64,000 nucleotides of DNA from Alectoria sarmentosa (lineage: Eukaryota; Ascomycota; Lecanoromycetes; Lecanorales; Parmeliaceae), in contig WOGZ01000019.1 in the NCBI GenBank assembly GCA_009733775.1, positions 62,001 through 126,000 on the forward strand, given 5' to 3'. The position numbers and the translations under genes are program-made. Shown piece after piece: positions 11,573-23,002 of the stretch. The stretch's first letter is position 1. Each line of letters opens with the position of its first letter. The notes under the pieces are model-generated. The model saw only the letters and a list, made by a program, of their open reading frames with translations, was not told the DNA's origin and searched no databases.

Positions 11573-12977
11573 TCACTCCATCTCCGGCTTCATAACCTCC
11601 CTTGCGCCCTCCTTGACCCCATTCTTGATCTCATGCTCCTTGGATTGCGCAGAAAGCACAACATCCATCACCCTCCCCAACCTCCCCACCGCCTCCTCAC
11701 TCACCTGGTAATGCACCACGACCCTACCCCCCATCAACTTCACCCCCTCCTTAACCCCCGCCTCCACAAACTCCTCCCTACTGCACCCCGCCGCTTCGAG
11801 ATCGAGCCAGACCATATTCGTTTCCGTCGCTTGCGTTAACTTGCCGCCCTTTTCCTGCCACATGGTTGCGGTCTCCATGGCGCGTTGGTGCGTAGCGGAC
11901 AGTTTGTTTCCAAGGAAAGTTTCGTCGACGCCGATGCGCGCAGAGGCGGTCACGACGCCAGCTTGTCTGAGTCCGCCTCCGAGACCCTTGCGGATATGTC
12001 TCGCCTTTTCCACAAACGGCCTGCTACTGATGATTATGGACCCAATCGGTGCGCCCAGACCTTTGCTAAAGCACATCGTCACGCTATCAAAACAGGCACA
12101 GTACTCCTTTAAACTCCCCGCCCCTGCGGCTACAGCTTCCCATAGCCTCGCGCCATCTAGATGCATGTGTATAGTTGGGGTTTGAGCATGTGCCCATTGG
12201 GATAATTCCTGGCAGTCTTTGAGGGGGAGTATGGTGCCCGCGAGGGTGTTTTCGAGAGAGATGAGGCGCGTGGGGCAGAAATGAGTGTCCGTTGAAGTAA
12301 CGGCGTGCTTCTTTGCATCGGATAGGGTCAGGTGATGCCCATTCCCCGGAGTGACCGGCAGTGCGAGAGCCCCGGACAAAGAAGCGATACCCCCCGCCTC
12401 CCTATAGGACACACAGATCAGCCCTCGTAGCCTGCTTCATCACGTTCTACATTCCTGCAAGAATTCTGCAAGGCCAATTGACAAACTCACCACCCGTAGA
12501 CATGACTCCGCGCATCAGCCAGCACACTATGCGGTGGTCCTCCCAATGCCGTTCTTATACTCAATTGGTTGCCCATTGTGCCGCTTATAACGAATAGACC
12601 TGCTTCTTTGCCCGTCATGTCTGCGATGTAGGCTTCGAGAGAATTGGTGGTGGAGTCTTCTTGGAAGACGTCGTCTTGGAGGGTGCAGTGTTGGGTGGCG
12701 AAGAGCATGGCGGCGGTGGGGGAGGTTACCGTGTCACCTGCGCCAATCAGAGTCTGAACTTGGAAGCGCTTTAGAGACAAGGGAAGGAGCACCAAAGGGT
12801 CGGGGAACGCTGGGGAGATTGGGGTCTCGTACTGCGGAAATCGAAGGCTGCTGCTCCGGGAGTGGACCAAGCATTGAGCTCATCTTTAGAGGATGGCATT
12901 GTGGAAGAAGTGAGCACCCCATTGGCCTTCTTGCCGCCATTTGTAACAGCTTCAGACCCCTGCTTGTTCTCCGTCAT
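11573..12977 (-). CDS. low-specificity L-threonine aldolase (PLP enzyme)
   Basis: Cleaves L-threonine/allo-threonine to glycine and acetaldehyde; fold-type I PLP enzyme, usually cytosolic. Inferred exons on the minus strand: 12977-12833, 12737-12491, 12401-11573, giving 406 aa, a normal length plus a short N-terminal extension. The splices restore the family blocks: AAFDFRS/DTVTSPTAAML at the start and SHVYGW/EAGGIASLSG. Further blocks are ETTNSLEA-like DSTTNSLEAYIADMTGKE, LISLENTLAGTILPL, HMHLDGARLWEA (PLP-ring Asp near residue 213), and TMCFSKGLGAPIGS with the Schiff-base Lys near residue 244. The C-terminus carries a charged tail that ends KPEME. All key residues appear intact. Glycine biosynthesis and threonine breakdown are the expected roles. 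The symbol is left empty because several naming schemes exist. Confidence 0.93.
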
Positions 12978-14126
12978 GGTGGCTCCAGGTTTCGAAGAAG
13001 AGGGCTAGGACGGTGAAAGGCGCTGTTTCTCGTGGGTCAGTAGATTCGCGGCTTGGACAATAATGGGGAGAGACGCATACTTATATGTGGTTATTACTTG
13101 GTGGAGCAGTTGCCAGAATGCAACACCGGCTATGGGGGTAGCCATCGTGTTTGGATTCGACTCATGGCGAATGATATCAAGTTGCGGCCCAAAGAGGAAG
13201 GCCGTAGAGAAACGCTCCGAGGTTTTGCCGCGGGAGTGAAGTGTATTGGTTGCAAATGAGTAGACATTCTGAGAGCCCAAGGAAGACCCTGAAGAGCAAG
13301 ACGTCGGCGACAAAAGACTGCCTGGTTGAAAAATGAATCAAGGCTGCTCAAAAGGCCTTGCCTTTGGGAAGCCCACGCGGCGTGGCGACAATATGACACG
13401 AGAAGCTGCTTTCTAATACAGCGAATTTTTTGCATTTCTATAGTCCTGATACCATCTACATACATTGTGAGCACAAGAGCGAAAACGATTGCTGAAAAGC
13501 CTCATGACAAAGCCATTTGTTTCCATGTAGACTCCGATACATATTCTCCGTTTCGATGATCCGAGGAGAGATTCTTAGGCATCTGGTTCATACATCCGGC
13601 GCCGATGCACCATGCCTGGGAAGATTCTAGTCCTAGGCACGAAAAGAGCGAGGATAAGATTGAATTCCTGGTCGTCCTCTAATTGCTAGCGAGGTCGAAT
13701 CATGGGCGTAAAAGATGCTGGTCGAAAAACTGTGACTGGGAAAAAGATAAATCGAGAAAGCCGACAACATCGGAGCCATGGGTATCCCACATGTAAAAGG
13801 TACAAGCGCATTATGAGCGTCTTGAGGTATAGCGAACGCCAACGCGAATAGACATTATCCACCGTGGGTCTCATACTCCAGCTGTCGAAAAGATGCGCTA
13901 GTTGCGAAAGATCTGTTACCGCTGCGCCGGTTGGTGAAACAGGTGGTGAAATCACTTTTTAATACAATCCATGATAACGTAAATCGATACAACGTTGTGA
14001 GGCCTATTGCTCGTAGTCGTAGAACATTTCGAGATTAGGCGAAGATCTGGATCCTCGGTCCGTCGTCCCAATTGAACGTCGTAGCGCCAGCGGCTTCGAA
14101 AGAGAGGAAACTCGAAAACGCGGCCT
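12978..14126. other. intergenic, no supported gene
   Basis: About 1.15 kb upstream of threonine aldolase and downstream of the bHLH gene. Minus-strand frames at 13005-13474 are open for about 100 codons but show no family motif, and several begin at non-ATG codons. Expected to contain the aldolase promoter and the bHLH 3' untranslated region. Confidence 0.35.
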
Positions 14127-15777
14127 TCAGCGCCGCTCGTCAGAATATTGAACCCCTTGCATGCTATTTGCCGCAGGAATACCGTTTGTAAGCGGCGGCA
14201 AAGAGCGAGAAGGATCGCCCATCACAGACGACGTAGGCTGAGGGTAAATTGGCGGTTGCGGATGCATTGCAGTAGCGGTCGATGGCCGAGCTTGCTCGCG
14301 ATAGTGCTGCATCTCCTGAAATATTTGATGGTTTTCATTACGCAGAGTTTCATTCTGGCGCCGTATGGCTTCCAGCTCCCGGCTTAGTGCTTGGAATTGC
14401 ATAGTCGCATCGCGACCCTGTTTTGCACTCTGTTCAAGGTTTCGGATGTGGTCAGAAGCTACACCAGTATTCAGTCAGATGGCAATGGCCCGGTGGAACC
14501 GTGAACGGACCTTTCGAGAGAATCTCCCATTTGCTTGATTTGCTTCCATGACTTGCGGGAATCTGGGCCCGTAAGGCATCGAAGAGAGTTTTCATCTCCG
14601 TCCGTCGTTTTCTCTCGGCCATCTTATGGCTGTTGCGAAGCGCTGGTGTACGGCTATACGGCGAGGTTGCCTCGGGAGAATCAGATTCTCCAGCGAGCTG
14701 ACTGACTTGCTTGTGCTGAAGCGAATGATGATGTGTGCCCGGCATATCTGGAATGTCTTGGCATCAATAAGCGCTTTGTCGAATTAGAAGTAGATTTTGA
14801 CTTACCTTCATCCAACCGATGCTGCCCAACAGGCAGTCGTGAATCATTGGTGATAATGCTGCTTGTGATTGAAGTATGATCGCTATTTCGACGAGACATC
14901 ATGGCAGAGCCATTGGCTTCACCGCTGCCACTCGACCGATTACTGAAATCCGGATCAGGAAAGGCGTAGGGTTGACCAGCTGTAGGCTTCTCCGCATTGT
15001 AGACTTCTTTCATAGGGTTGGCGCTGATGATAGGAGCTGTCCGCGAAGAGTAAGCCTGTCGGGACTCTCCAGGGTATGGTGCTAGTGGGGACATTGGTTG
15101 CTGGATCGAGGACGTTCCCGAGTGACGAACACCGTTCGTATGCGGTATGCCTCGCTCTCGCTGGAGACTAGCAGCGATAGACGACTGAGACTGGTTGGCG
15201 CCTTGGTAAGGAGGCGAAGCGACACTGTTTATGTGTAGATTGTTGAAGCCATTAACCTGGCTGCCCAGACTGCTACGGCGAGAATCCTGAGCAGGGAATT
15301 CGTGGCTGCTTCGGTACTGCGAAGGGTCTTGGTATTGCTGGTTGATTGTCGGGAGGCCCAAGCTATGTTGAGGTGGAGCGAAGCCTGGAGATGCTTGTGA
15401 GTTTTCGGAGAAGCCTGATGGGTGTGATGTAGCTCCGAATTGGCTCGAATTGGAGGCTCGATGGGGTGAGCTGATCGAGGAGGAGTGGTAGTAGCCATTG
15501 GGCCCAGAGGAGTATGCCGAAGAGCCTGTCAGAAGACATCAGTATTACTTCAGTCAGACAACAGGTCGAGCTTACGGGTACTCTGAGGTGGAGTGGCCCA
15601 CTGATCTGAGGAGCGGTTGTTCGAGAAGGCAGGGGATGTAGGATTGTCTGCTCCGAGTGGCAAATTGTTCGTCAAGGTAGCGATAGACGGGAGCTGACCA
15701 GGCCTCGAAGGAGTGCTGTTTGGCGGAGAAGCAGAAGAGTCATTCTCCCAGATGCGAGTGGAATTTTGATTGGACAT
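14127..15777 (-). CDS. bHLH transcription factor
   Basis: Nuclear sequence-specific regulator. Inferred exons (minus): 15777-15576, 15525-14806, 14747-14511, 14458-14127, giving 496 aa; all three splices are in frame. The first three quarters is Ser/Pro/Gln-rich and probably disordered. The basic region and first helix read NSHKMAERKRRTEMKTLFDA, with His-Glu-Arg at the positions that contact a CACGTG-type E-box (class B pattern H5, E9, R13). The loop is long (ALRAQIPASHGSKSSK) and helix two, completed only by the last splice, is WEILSKASDHIRNLEQ. A leucine-zipper-like coiled coil follows (FQALSRELEAIRRQNETLRN). The start ATG at 15777 is chosen over in-frame upstream non-ATG codons. A long gene-free 5' flank suggests an extended regulatory region. 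Targets cannot be told from sequence. Confidence 0.88.
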
Positions 15778-18700
15778 TTTGCGACTATGGTCAGCTGAGG
15801 GCACAAGTTAGCCGTGACACACGATCACTGGTCAGGGCCATCCTTACTCATTCTGGCGTCTTGTTGTTGTTCAGCTTCGAAGCTCTGGGTATAGTATTAC
15901 AGAAAGTCGAGGTTGACGATTGGAGAATGACGAATGCTGGACACGCGGGCGCACGTTTTGTCTTCACAGCGTTGTTGGAGGTCGAAGTGTATGTGGGAGC
16001 ACGAGGCCGCGAACAGCTTTGAGCTGGAATGAGAGAATTACAATGAAAGGCGTTTGAAAATCAAGCTTCGAGCTCGACGGCGGAAGTGGGTCTGAATGGA
16101 AGGGTCCACAATGGCTTGCTCGCCCGCAACTTTGGAATGTAGAGAGATGCCAGTAGGTATCTTTATTCGTTGCAGTTAGGTTTGGCGAAGCCACAAGCCA
16201 GATGCCAATCAGCTTGTAGTGGGACTCGAAGTCTTGTCTTGGTGGTGGATGCTCAAAGACTGAAGGTCGCCATTGTCAAGGTGATAATTAGGCGGCGCGG
16301 CGTTTGTCCGCAATAATCGATTTTGCGAGCTTGATCGTGTTGCTGGATCAAAGCTTCGCTGCCGCCCAATCCAGAGGCTCGTTCATTGCAGGGTTTAAAG
16401 GTGAAGTGGAGTTGAAATGTTGTATCGAGCATAGAAGGGCACCCGCTGACACCGCTCCTGGCGATTGTGTACGCGCCCCTACAACGGCATTGTTCGTTTG
16501 CCGGGCAACGTGGGTGTGTAGAAGAGCGGGCGGGGAGTAGATGGAAGGAAGATGGATAGAGAGATGAAAGTAGATGATGGAAGGGAAGGCAGGAAGAGGC
16601 AGAATCAAGTGGATAGGCACGGTCGCACGGTGGCTTTGGTGGTTTTGGGTGAAGACGAAGTGTGGTCTTGCGGACCCCCGTCCCAAATGCCCAAAAGTTG
16701 CTAGTGACTCCCTTGCAGCCGGCAAAGATTGAAAAAGGAAGCGATCATCAGCTGGAAGATCAGCTTTCAAAAATTGCTGCACTTCGTCAGATCTTTCTCC
16801 ATTACTGTATGTATTGCGCTTCTTTATTGATCTCCCTGCATCAACACAGCACGTTGAACATTCTACAAAGTCATTCTGATAGAGATATTTATAACGTCAC
16901 TTGATCTCTTTGCAATAACCGTTCTACTTTCTCTTTCTCCCTCTCCAGTCCTAACTACTCGTCATTATTATTATTATCGCCTCCTGAAACTGAAAGTGAA
17001 AGGAAATACGACGCCGTAAATGACAAGATGTGACACCCTTGGCTGGGCTATTGGCGGCGACGGGTCTTCCTCTTCCCCCTTGAGAAGGTGAGAAAGGTGA
17101 GCAAGGTATTGAGTGGTGATCTAGAACTCCGCTAACCGACGGGATCGTGCGGTGGACTTAGGACTGGCAGCGAGGCTTTGGAAATACGGCCTTCTGATTG
17201 ATTGCACACTCTAGTCTCCTACTAAGCAGTCTAAGCTTGATGCAAGGCCAAATAAACCTCGTGGCTCGCCGCTCGAAACACGTGGCTCTCAACTTAGTGG
17301 CACTCTTCGGCTCCGGATGACTGCTTGACAAGATGACAAGGCGTTTTTTATCGTTTTTATCGCTGCGCTTTGTTCGTTGCTGTTTCAATCACATAATCCA
17401 CTAAATTCTATACAATAATAACAATAACAATCTCCGTAATAATTATGCGATATCAGAGTCATCATCCCAGACAGTGTGTCAGGGTTTTAAAGTGCTCGTA
17501 TTTGCTGATTCCTTGACCCGGGCCGTTCGCCAGTCGCCCTTTCTCATCCTGTTGCAGAGGCGCAAGCTTTAGCCACCAAGCCAAGCCTCTCCGCCTGGAG
17601 AAGACAGGGTTCTGGAGCGCCGTCGCAGGGATCCCTCCAGTGGGAAGGTTGCCAATTGCCATGATACCCGTTGCTGTTGCTGCTGCTTCATCCCACCCGT
17701 GACAGCCTTCTTTTTCCCAAAGGCTGCCTGTGGAATCATACTATAATTGTAATTATAATTGGGGCCGAAACATCTACGATCGCGATGATTCTGCGCCAGT
17801 GCTACCGAGAGCCTGGTCTCACCACCACCAACGTGTGACTCATCTTGCCACCTGACGCTTCGTCCCAATCAACACGATCCCAACGGCTGTGGATAATGGA
17901 GAATTTGACCACGGCAATCTGCTCTCCCTTCTTTCACATTGTTTCAACTGCAGATCGCTTCTTCTTTTGCTTCCGCCGAGTCCGACTTGCCAGAGCGGGA
18001 GATCGTAGGGGTTCGGCCCGAGGGGTTCTTCCTTGCGGCGGCACTAGTGTTGCGATGATCACTTGATGCCTGAGGGCGAAAGGATCTTGCTTCGTGCGGG
18101 ACGATGATCAGATAGATGTATCGCCATGGAGAATGCTATACTGTATTTTTGCATAGTCTGAGTCAGAGTTAGAGTCAAGTCAGCAAGGTGGTGGCATCCA
18201 TGATATCCTATCCCCTCTTTGATGACTTAGTTCTTGACGCAGAAGGGAAAGGGAAAGGGAAAGGGTGAGGAGCATGAAGATGTGTATGATTCATGATGTA
18301 CCTGTGATGTATGATGCATGATGTATGGTGGGTCATGAATGCTTGACGAGAATGGAAATGGAAAACATGAGGTGTGCAATGTGGCAATTATGTAATGCAG
18401 TGGCTATCACGGCAAAGACTGCTCTGCATCTTGACCGGAACATTTCCGGGATACACTGGGAAGGTGGGTAAAGATCCGGTATCCGAACGCATAAACAGAA
18501 GGGTGGGGAATATAAGTACTTACTACTTACTGTACAGCTTCTCACATGTTACTAAGCCAATTTGCACCAAAGTTGTGCAAGGACCATGGGAAGGCGTGGA
18601 AGCCAAAATCTCCAAGCATAAAGTATGTGGCGAGGGATGCCAAACTCCAAGCCTCACAGACGCAAGGTTTGATGGGTCTGTCATACGACCAATTTCTTAA

Positions 18701-21122
18701 CACACGGGTTCGATGCCACACAAGCTTCGCACACTAGGCTGTGATCCATCTCGTGGGGGTCCAAACGAATTGATAGACTCGCAAAGCTCTGCTTCATTTG
18801 ACCATGTCTCGCAATTGGCCTGAGACTTTTGGCGGAGCTCTGGACGAGCGAGACGTTCACGATTCAGGCTAGCTGCCCTGAAACCGTAGGATATGAACTC
18901 ACCATCCACTTTGAGGCTTAGAAGGACACTGGCGGTATAGGCGTAACGGTCGGCGGAGGCAAAGGATAGGAATGATATGCTGTTGTAAGATGAGAACTGT
19001 CATCTGAAGCTGTATGAGGTTGAGGGGCTTCAATGCCACTGATCGAGACAGGGCTGTAAACCAAAAAAGGTGACGGGCTCGATTTTGCTGACAGTAATCA
19101 TTTTCTTTCCAATGCGTTGGGGTCACTGTCAAGTCGCGTCGAGACGTTGAGACGGGACCAATCTACCAAAACAGGAGACTCCATATGCAAACATTAGAAG
19201 ATACTATCTCATTTGGCACACTTATGGACCTAGGATCGAGGCAAAGCAACAAAGATGAAGAAAGCATTGACGCTCTGCATTTAGGACAAGACATCCAGTC
19301 ATGATAAGACGGAAATATCTGTCTATGAGACCAAGAGTGATTGAATCCATCTTCAACCCAAGAGCTTTCTGCCAAAATCGGCTTGGGGGGGGCAAAGGGA
19401 CGCTCTTGGCTACTGGTCATTATGAATTGGCATTTGCACCATAACAATCAACGGATCTCTTGGATTCTTGGACCATGTCATTGCTTCAACAGAAGGCAGA
19501 ACTAGCGCTATGTCTTCTCCCTCATGATGGTTGGAATCGTGCCAGTTCCAAGAAGCTTTGATCGACCCACGTCAAAGTGTAGCAATATACCCTGGGAGTG
19601 TCTGTTGGTCTTATAATGAGTATCTTAAAATATTAGAAGACCAAGATCCCTTAACTGTCGAAAGCCTGGCTGGGAAAAGGCATGGAGCACTGGAGCTACT
19701 CTAGCCGATTATTCCTGCGCAGATCAGCCGTTCTTGGCATTGACCCGTTGTACACAGCATGAGCACATGTACTAGTACTAGTCCTTTACGTACAAATTCT
19801 CATACACCATGCACGTATTGACTCCGACCCATCTGAAGACGAAACCCTCAAAATCTTTCAGATAACACTTCCCAACACGGTCTCTACTACCCCACTGGCA
19901 CTCATGATCCTTCATGTCTCCTGCATGCAAAATCTGCACACACCGTCCCAGCGCCCCTTCTCAAGCCGTACCAGTCCCATCCAATTTCCACCTCCACCGT
20001 GCTAAAGGCTCTCCATCGTACAGCCTCTTCATCCTCATCTCCTCTACCACTTCTCCTCCTGCATCGGTTGCACCAACCTCATCCATAGCCTCGACCAAGG
20101 CATCGATGCCCCCGGGTGATTAATGGTGTTCGGGTTCTGGTTTCGTTCCTCGATCGGCCCATTTCCTCAAGAATGAAACATCGCCGTGCCAAGCCCGAGT
20201 CGTTCAATTGCATACAATTCGTCGCCACTAAAATCCGACAATGGCAAATATTGGGTGTCCTCTACGTGAACCTCGCTTTTGACGGCTTCTTGCAGTTCTG
20301 ATGATGTAAATTGCCACAACATTCTCTCAGAAGCAATGAACCCTCCACACTTCGCAGCGTATGCCTCGACAACCACTGGAGGCGGACAAATTCCCAACGC
20401 TTAGCCTCTTGAGGCACTCAACTTCGATATGAAAAGCCATAGAGAGTCTGCGCTTGGGTGATATGGCTGCGCATGCGGAAGGCTATGTCCCAATGGATAA
20501 TGAAATGCTCCACCATGAGCTTTTCATTGCTGCTGGTAGAAAGGACTGTGGTTGAGGTGGGCCTTTTATCGTGACTGTGTCTCGGGATGAACAAGATGAT
20601 ACACGCTCAAAGCGGGTGCGCATGGCTGCCGATGCGATGGGTTGTACTCTTGGAAGGAGGGGAAAACCTTGGGATGAAGAGTGGCAAGAAGTTGAGTTGC
20701 AGTGCAAGGACCGTGATGGATTCAGATTCCACAGTCTGAAAAATCTGCCGTTCGAAGCGCGAATAGCCCATGCCGCAGTCCCTGGAGTCGGGCTTATCCT
20801 GGGGCTATCAATGAGAGCGATAGGCCATCAGTTGCCGTGAGAGCTTCTGACAAAACACGACAGGGTGGCTACGTCAAACGCCAATGTCATTTCTTATGAT
20901 ATAGAAATGTTTCGAGGCAACTGAGGCTTGAGGGAGGCGGTCGCTATTGCAGCCGAAGGTGTGACAGGTGTCTGGCGTCGGCAGTGCGCCCAACCGCCTG
21001 TATCCGCCGGTCTCGCCTGAGTCGCAACAATGTGACTTCCATTCCACACACAATCTTGATGACGGATTCTCTACTTTTTTTTCTCGAAATCCTGAGCCTG
21101 TCGATCATGCAGGCATTTCACG
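15778..21122. other. 5.3-kb gene-poor region
   Basis: No gene is supported. The proximal part (to about 17 kb) probably belongs to the long upstream region of the bHLH gene. Around 18243-18266 there is a short gggaaa microsatellite, followed by an imperfect atgatgta-type repeat (18275-18345). On the minus strand, 19914-20397 holds protein-like blocks in shifting frames (LWQFTSSELQEAVKSEV, GDELYAIERLGLG, then IDALVEAMDEVGATDAGGEV and MKRLYDGEPLARWRWKL), which looks like an unidentified decayed gene. The remainder shows only short open frames without motifs. Confidence 0.35.
19914..20397 (-). pseudogene. possible decayed gene, family unknown
   Basis: On the minus strand an open frame from 20397 to 20167 reads ASERMLWQFTSSELQEAV ... 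DFSGDELYAIERLGLG and then stops. About 60 bases later a different frame (near 20100) reads IDALVEAMDEVGATDAGGEV and RMKRLYDGEPLARWRW before a further TGA. The composition looks like real protein on both sides of the frame change, but I cannot name a family or find an intron that joins them cleanly. A spliced functional gene remains possible. Confidence 0.25.
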
Positions 21123-22244
21123 ATGAAAATCCTTCTCCTGTCTTTATACAAGTTCCTTGTTCTCACTTCAGCCGCCGTCATCTCGCCCCTCGTATTTCTG
21201 AACACCAGCCACAATGTAGCGAACCGGCCGTTTATTGGGGTTCCGGACCCACGCTTCAAGATCGAAGTATCTTTCGATGGGCCCAAGCTTCCACTCATTT
21301 CATGTCTGATGAACGCCGTCGAGTTTTTGGTATTCTTAGGCTCACAAGACTTCTCGGGGAGCATGGAACAAATGGTATGGAAGCTCGATGATTACCCCGA
21401 GGTTGGCATGGTCATTTGGCCCAGGACGCAAGGAGGAAGAATAGAACGTCGTTTCGTTATTTGGGGTCTCAGCCAGGGTGCAGCCCATATGATCCACTTG
21501 ATACGCTTTCAGACTGTCACTTTCACCCTTGCATGTACGTATTCGCTGCTCTTAATCTCCCCGACCCAAACGTATCTTTAAGCTGCGGGACATGTTTGGG
21601 AAGTAGGGACCGCATGCCGTTTCCTATCCGGTCTCTCAAGTTGTCTTTTGCCTATATTCGTAGTCCAAATTGGTGAACACTGACGGGAAAAAATGTTCAT
21701 AGGGGAGGGAGAGGAGGTTGGCACGATTGAGTTGGTGGATTGGCCGACAACGCAGTACACAAGTCGAGGTCTCCATATGAATCGGATGCAGAATCTGACT
21801 CAACAAACAAACTTATCCATCGTTCAAAGCCCGTCAAGTCCTTCAGTCTTATCCCAAAATACGAACATCACGGCAGAGAATTTGCAAGATCGACACTTGA
21901 TGGTGCGGGCCATGTTGACCGGATCGACAGTACCTCTCTTCGATGTTTTCCTCCTAGTGATTGCAGTGCTTGTTGATGCAGCTAAATTGGGAGCTACGGA
22001 GCAAATGCAAGATTACGCATCGCCCGCAAACGTTGTAGGTGTTGAGATTACATTTTTTGGCCCCGTGCCACCACGAACGACTCCGCCTTTCTTTGAAGTA
22101 CAATGGCTTATGGAGACGATGGCAAGTTTACCCGGATATATGATCAGGAAAGGCGTTTTTAAGGAGGCCTTGGTGTTGATTGAGATAGATGGCGTGAGGG
22201 TCGCAGATGGGTTTCTAGGGAAAAAAGAGGTTGAAGTGGACTGA
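21123..22244 (+). CDS. predicted secreted protein, paralog of the protein at 60675
   Basis: Inferred exons 21123-21534 and 21703-22244 (donor gtacgt, branch-like ctgac, acceptor tcatag) give 317 aa. The N-terminus (MKILLLSLYKFLVLTSAAV) looks like a signal peptide. The splice is supported by the paralog at 60675: the joined FTLAWEGEEVGTIELV aligns with DTTYMGIQVGVVKFF there. Other shared blocks are VPDPRFKIEVSFDGP, RFVIWGLSQGAAHMIHLIR (against WALWGMAAAIRDMMVR) and TPPFFEVQWLMETMASLP ... FKEALVLIEIDGVRVADG (against TPPFFNYGHVVKGLAGLP ... FTEVDLRLIVDGVNVGNG). No catalytic motif or known family is recognised. Potential N-glycosylation sequons occur (NTS, NLT, NLS, NIT). Probably an extracellular or cell-surface protein of unknown role. 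Confidence 0.6.
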
Positions 22245-23002
22245 CGAAGGTGAACTCCCTATGAGGTGTTCTTGACCATCGTGCTCTTGAGCTTGTCGGG
22301 TTCGAAGTCTAGCTCATTGGCTCAAGCCATGGCGACTGTGGGAATGATTGACGTCTTTGGACTGTTCGCCCGATTTGCTAGTCTCGGAGCCGTTGCAGCG
22401 TCTGAATGGTAGATTTTGTTAGTCCTGGAGTCCTTTGAAAGTGCTGGAGTTTTCAGCTTGAGACATACGACTTTTGCAGATGCCCGAGAGAGAGCGCAGA
22501 CTTCCAAATGAGACGCCTCAGGAATTGAACAAGTGCTGAAGTAATATTCTGCGACCTGGAGGTTTCACGAAGAGTTGGGGGTCATGTGTGACAGCAAAGA
22601 ATATCTTAGGTAGATGACACACGGCTGCCAGCTTCGCCTGCCTTCGGCGATTTAGAAAGAGGTCATCGTCATCAAGTCCCTACCAACTTTATGTCGTTTG
22701 GCCGGGTTATTGTACCCACTGATGATGATACATGCTCACCCTAGAGAAAGACGCCCTGAAAGGATGCCTCCCCTTCTTCCGTAGTGCTCAGGCTCTTAGA
22801 ATGGATCCTAAAAGAGCATGGAAGCCAAATTTGCCAAGATTCGTGGCCAGATTTCCTATCGAATAGGTCAGGTCTGGCTGAATTGAACACAACCCTTGTC
22901 TTTATAGCTTACACGCTGGTTTTGATATGGTCCCTCGGCTATGAGGGCAAGGCATGTTCTTCGCACTTATGGCGAATATCGTTTTCACTGTCCAGAGAAT
23001 TT
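22245..23002. other. convergent intergenic region
   Basis: About 760 bases between converging genes. No further feature is seen. Confidence 0.3.

Noticed and set aside
16348..16782. Minus-strand ORF of 144 codons upstream of the bHLH gene
   Set aside because: No family motif, biased composition; more likely leader or chance frame.
18690..18730. tRNA B-box-like GGGTTCGATGCC
   Set aside because: No pairing for the T stem or a cloverleaf upstream.
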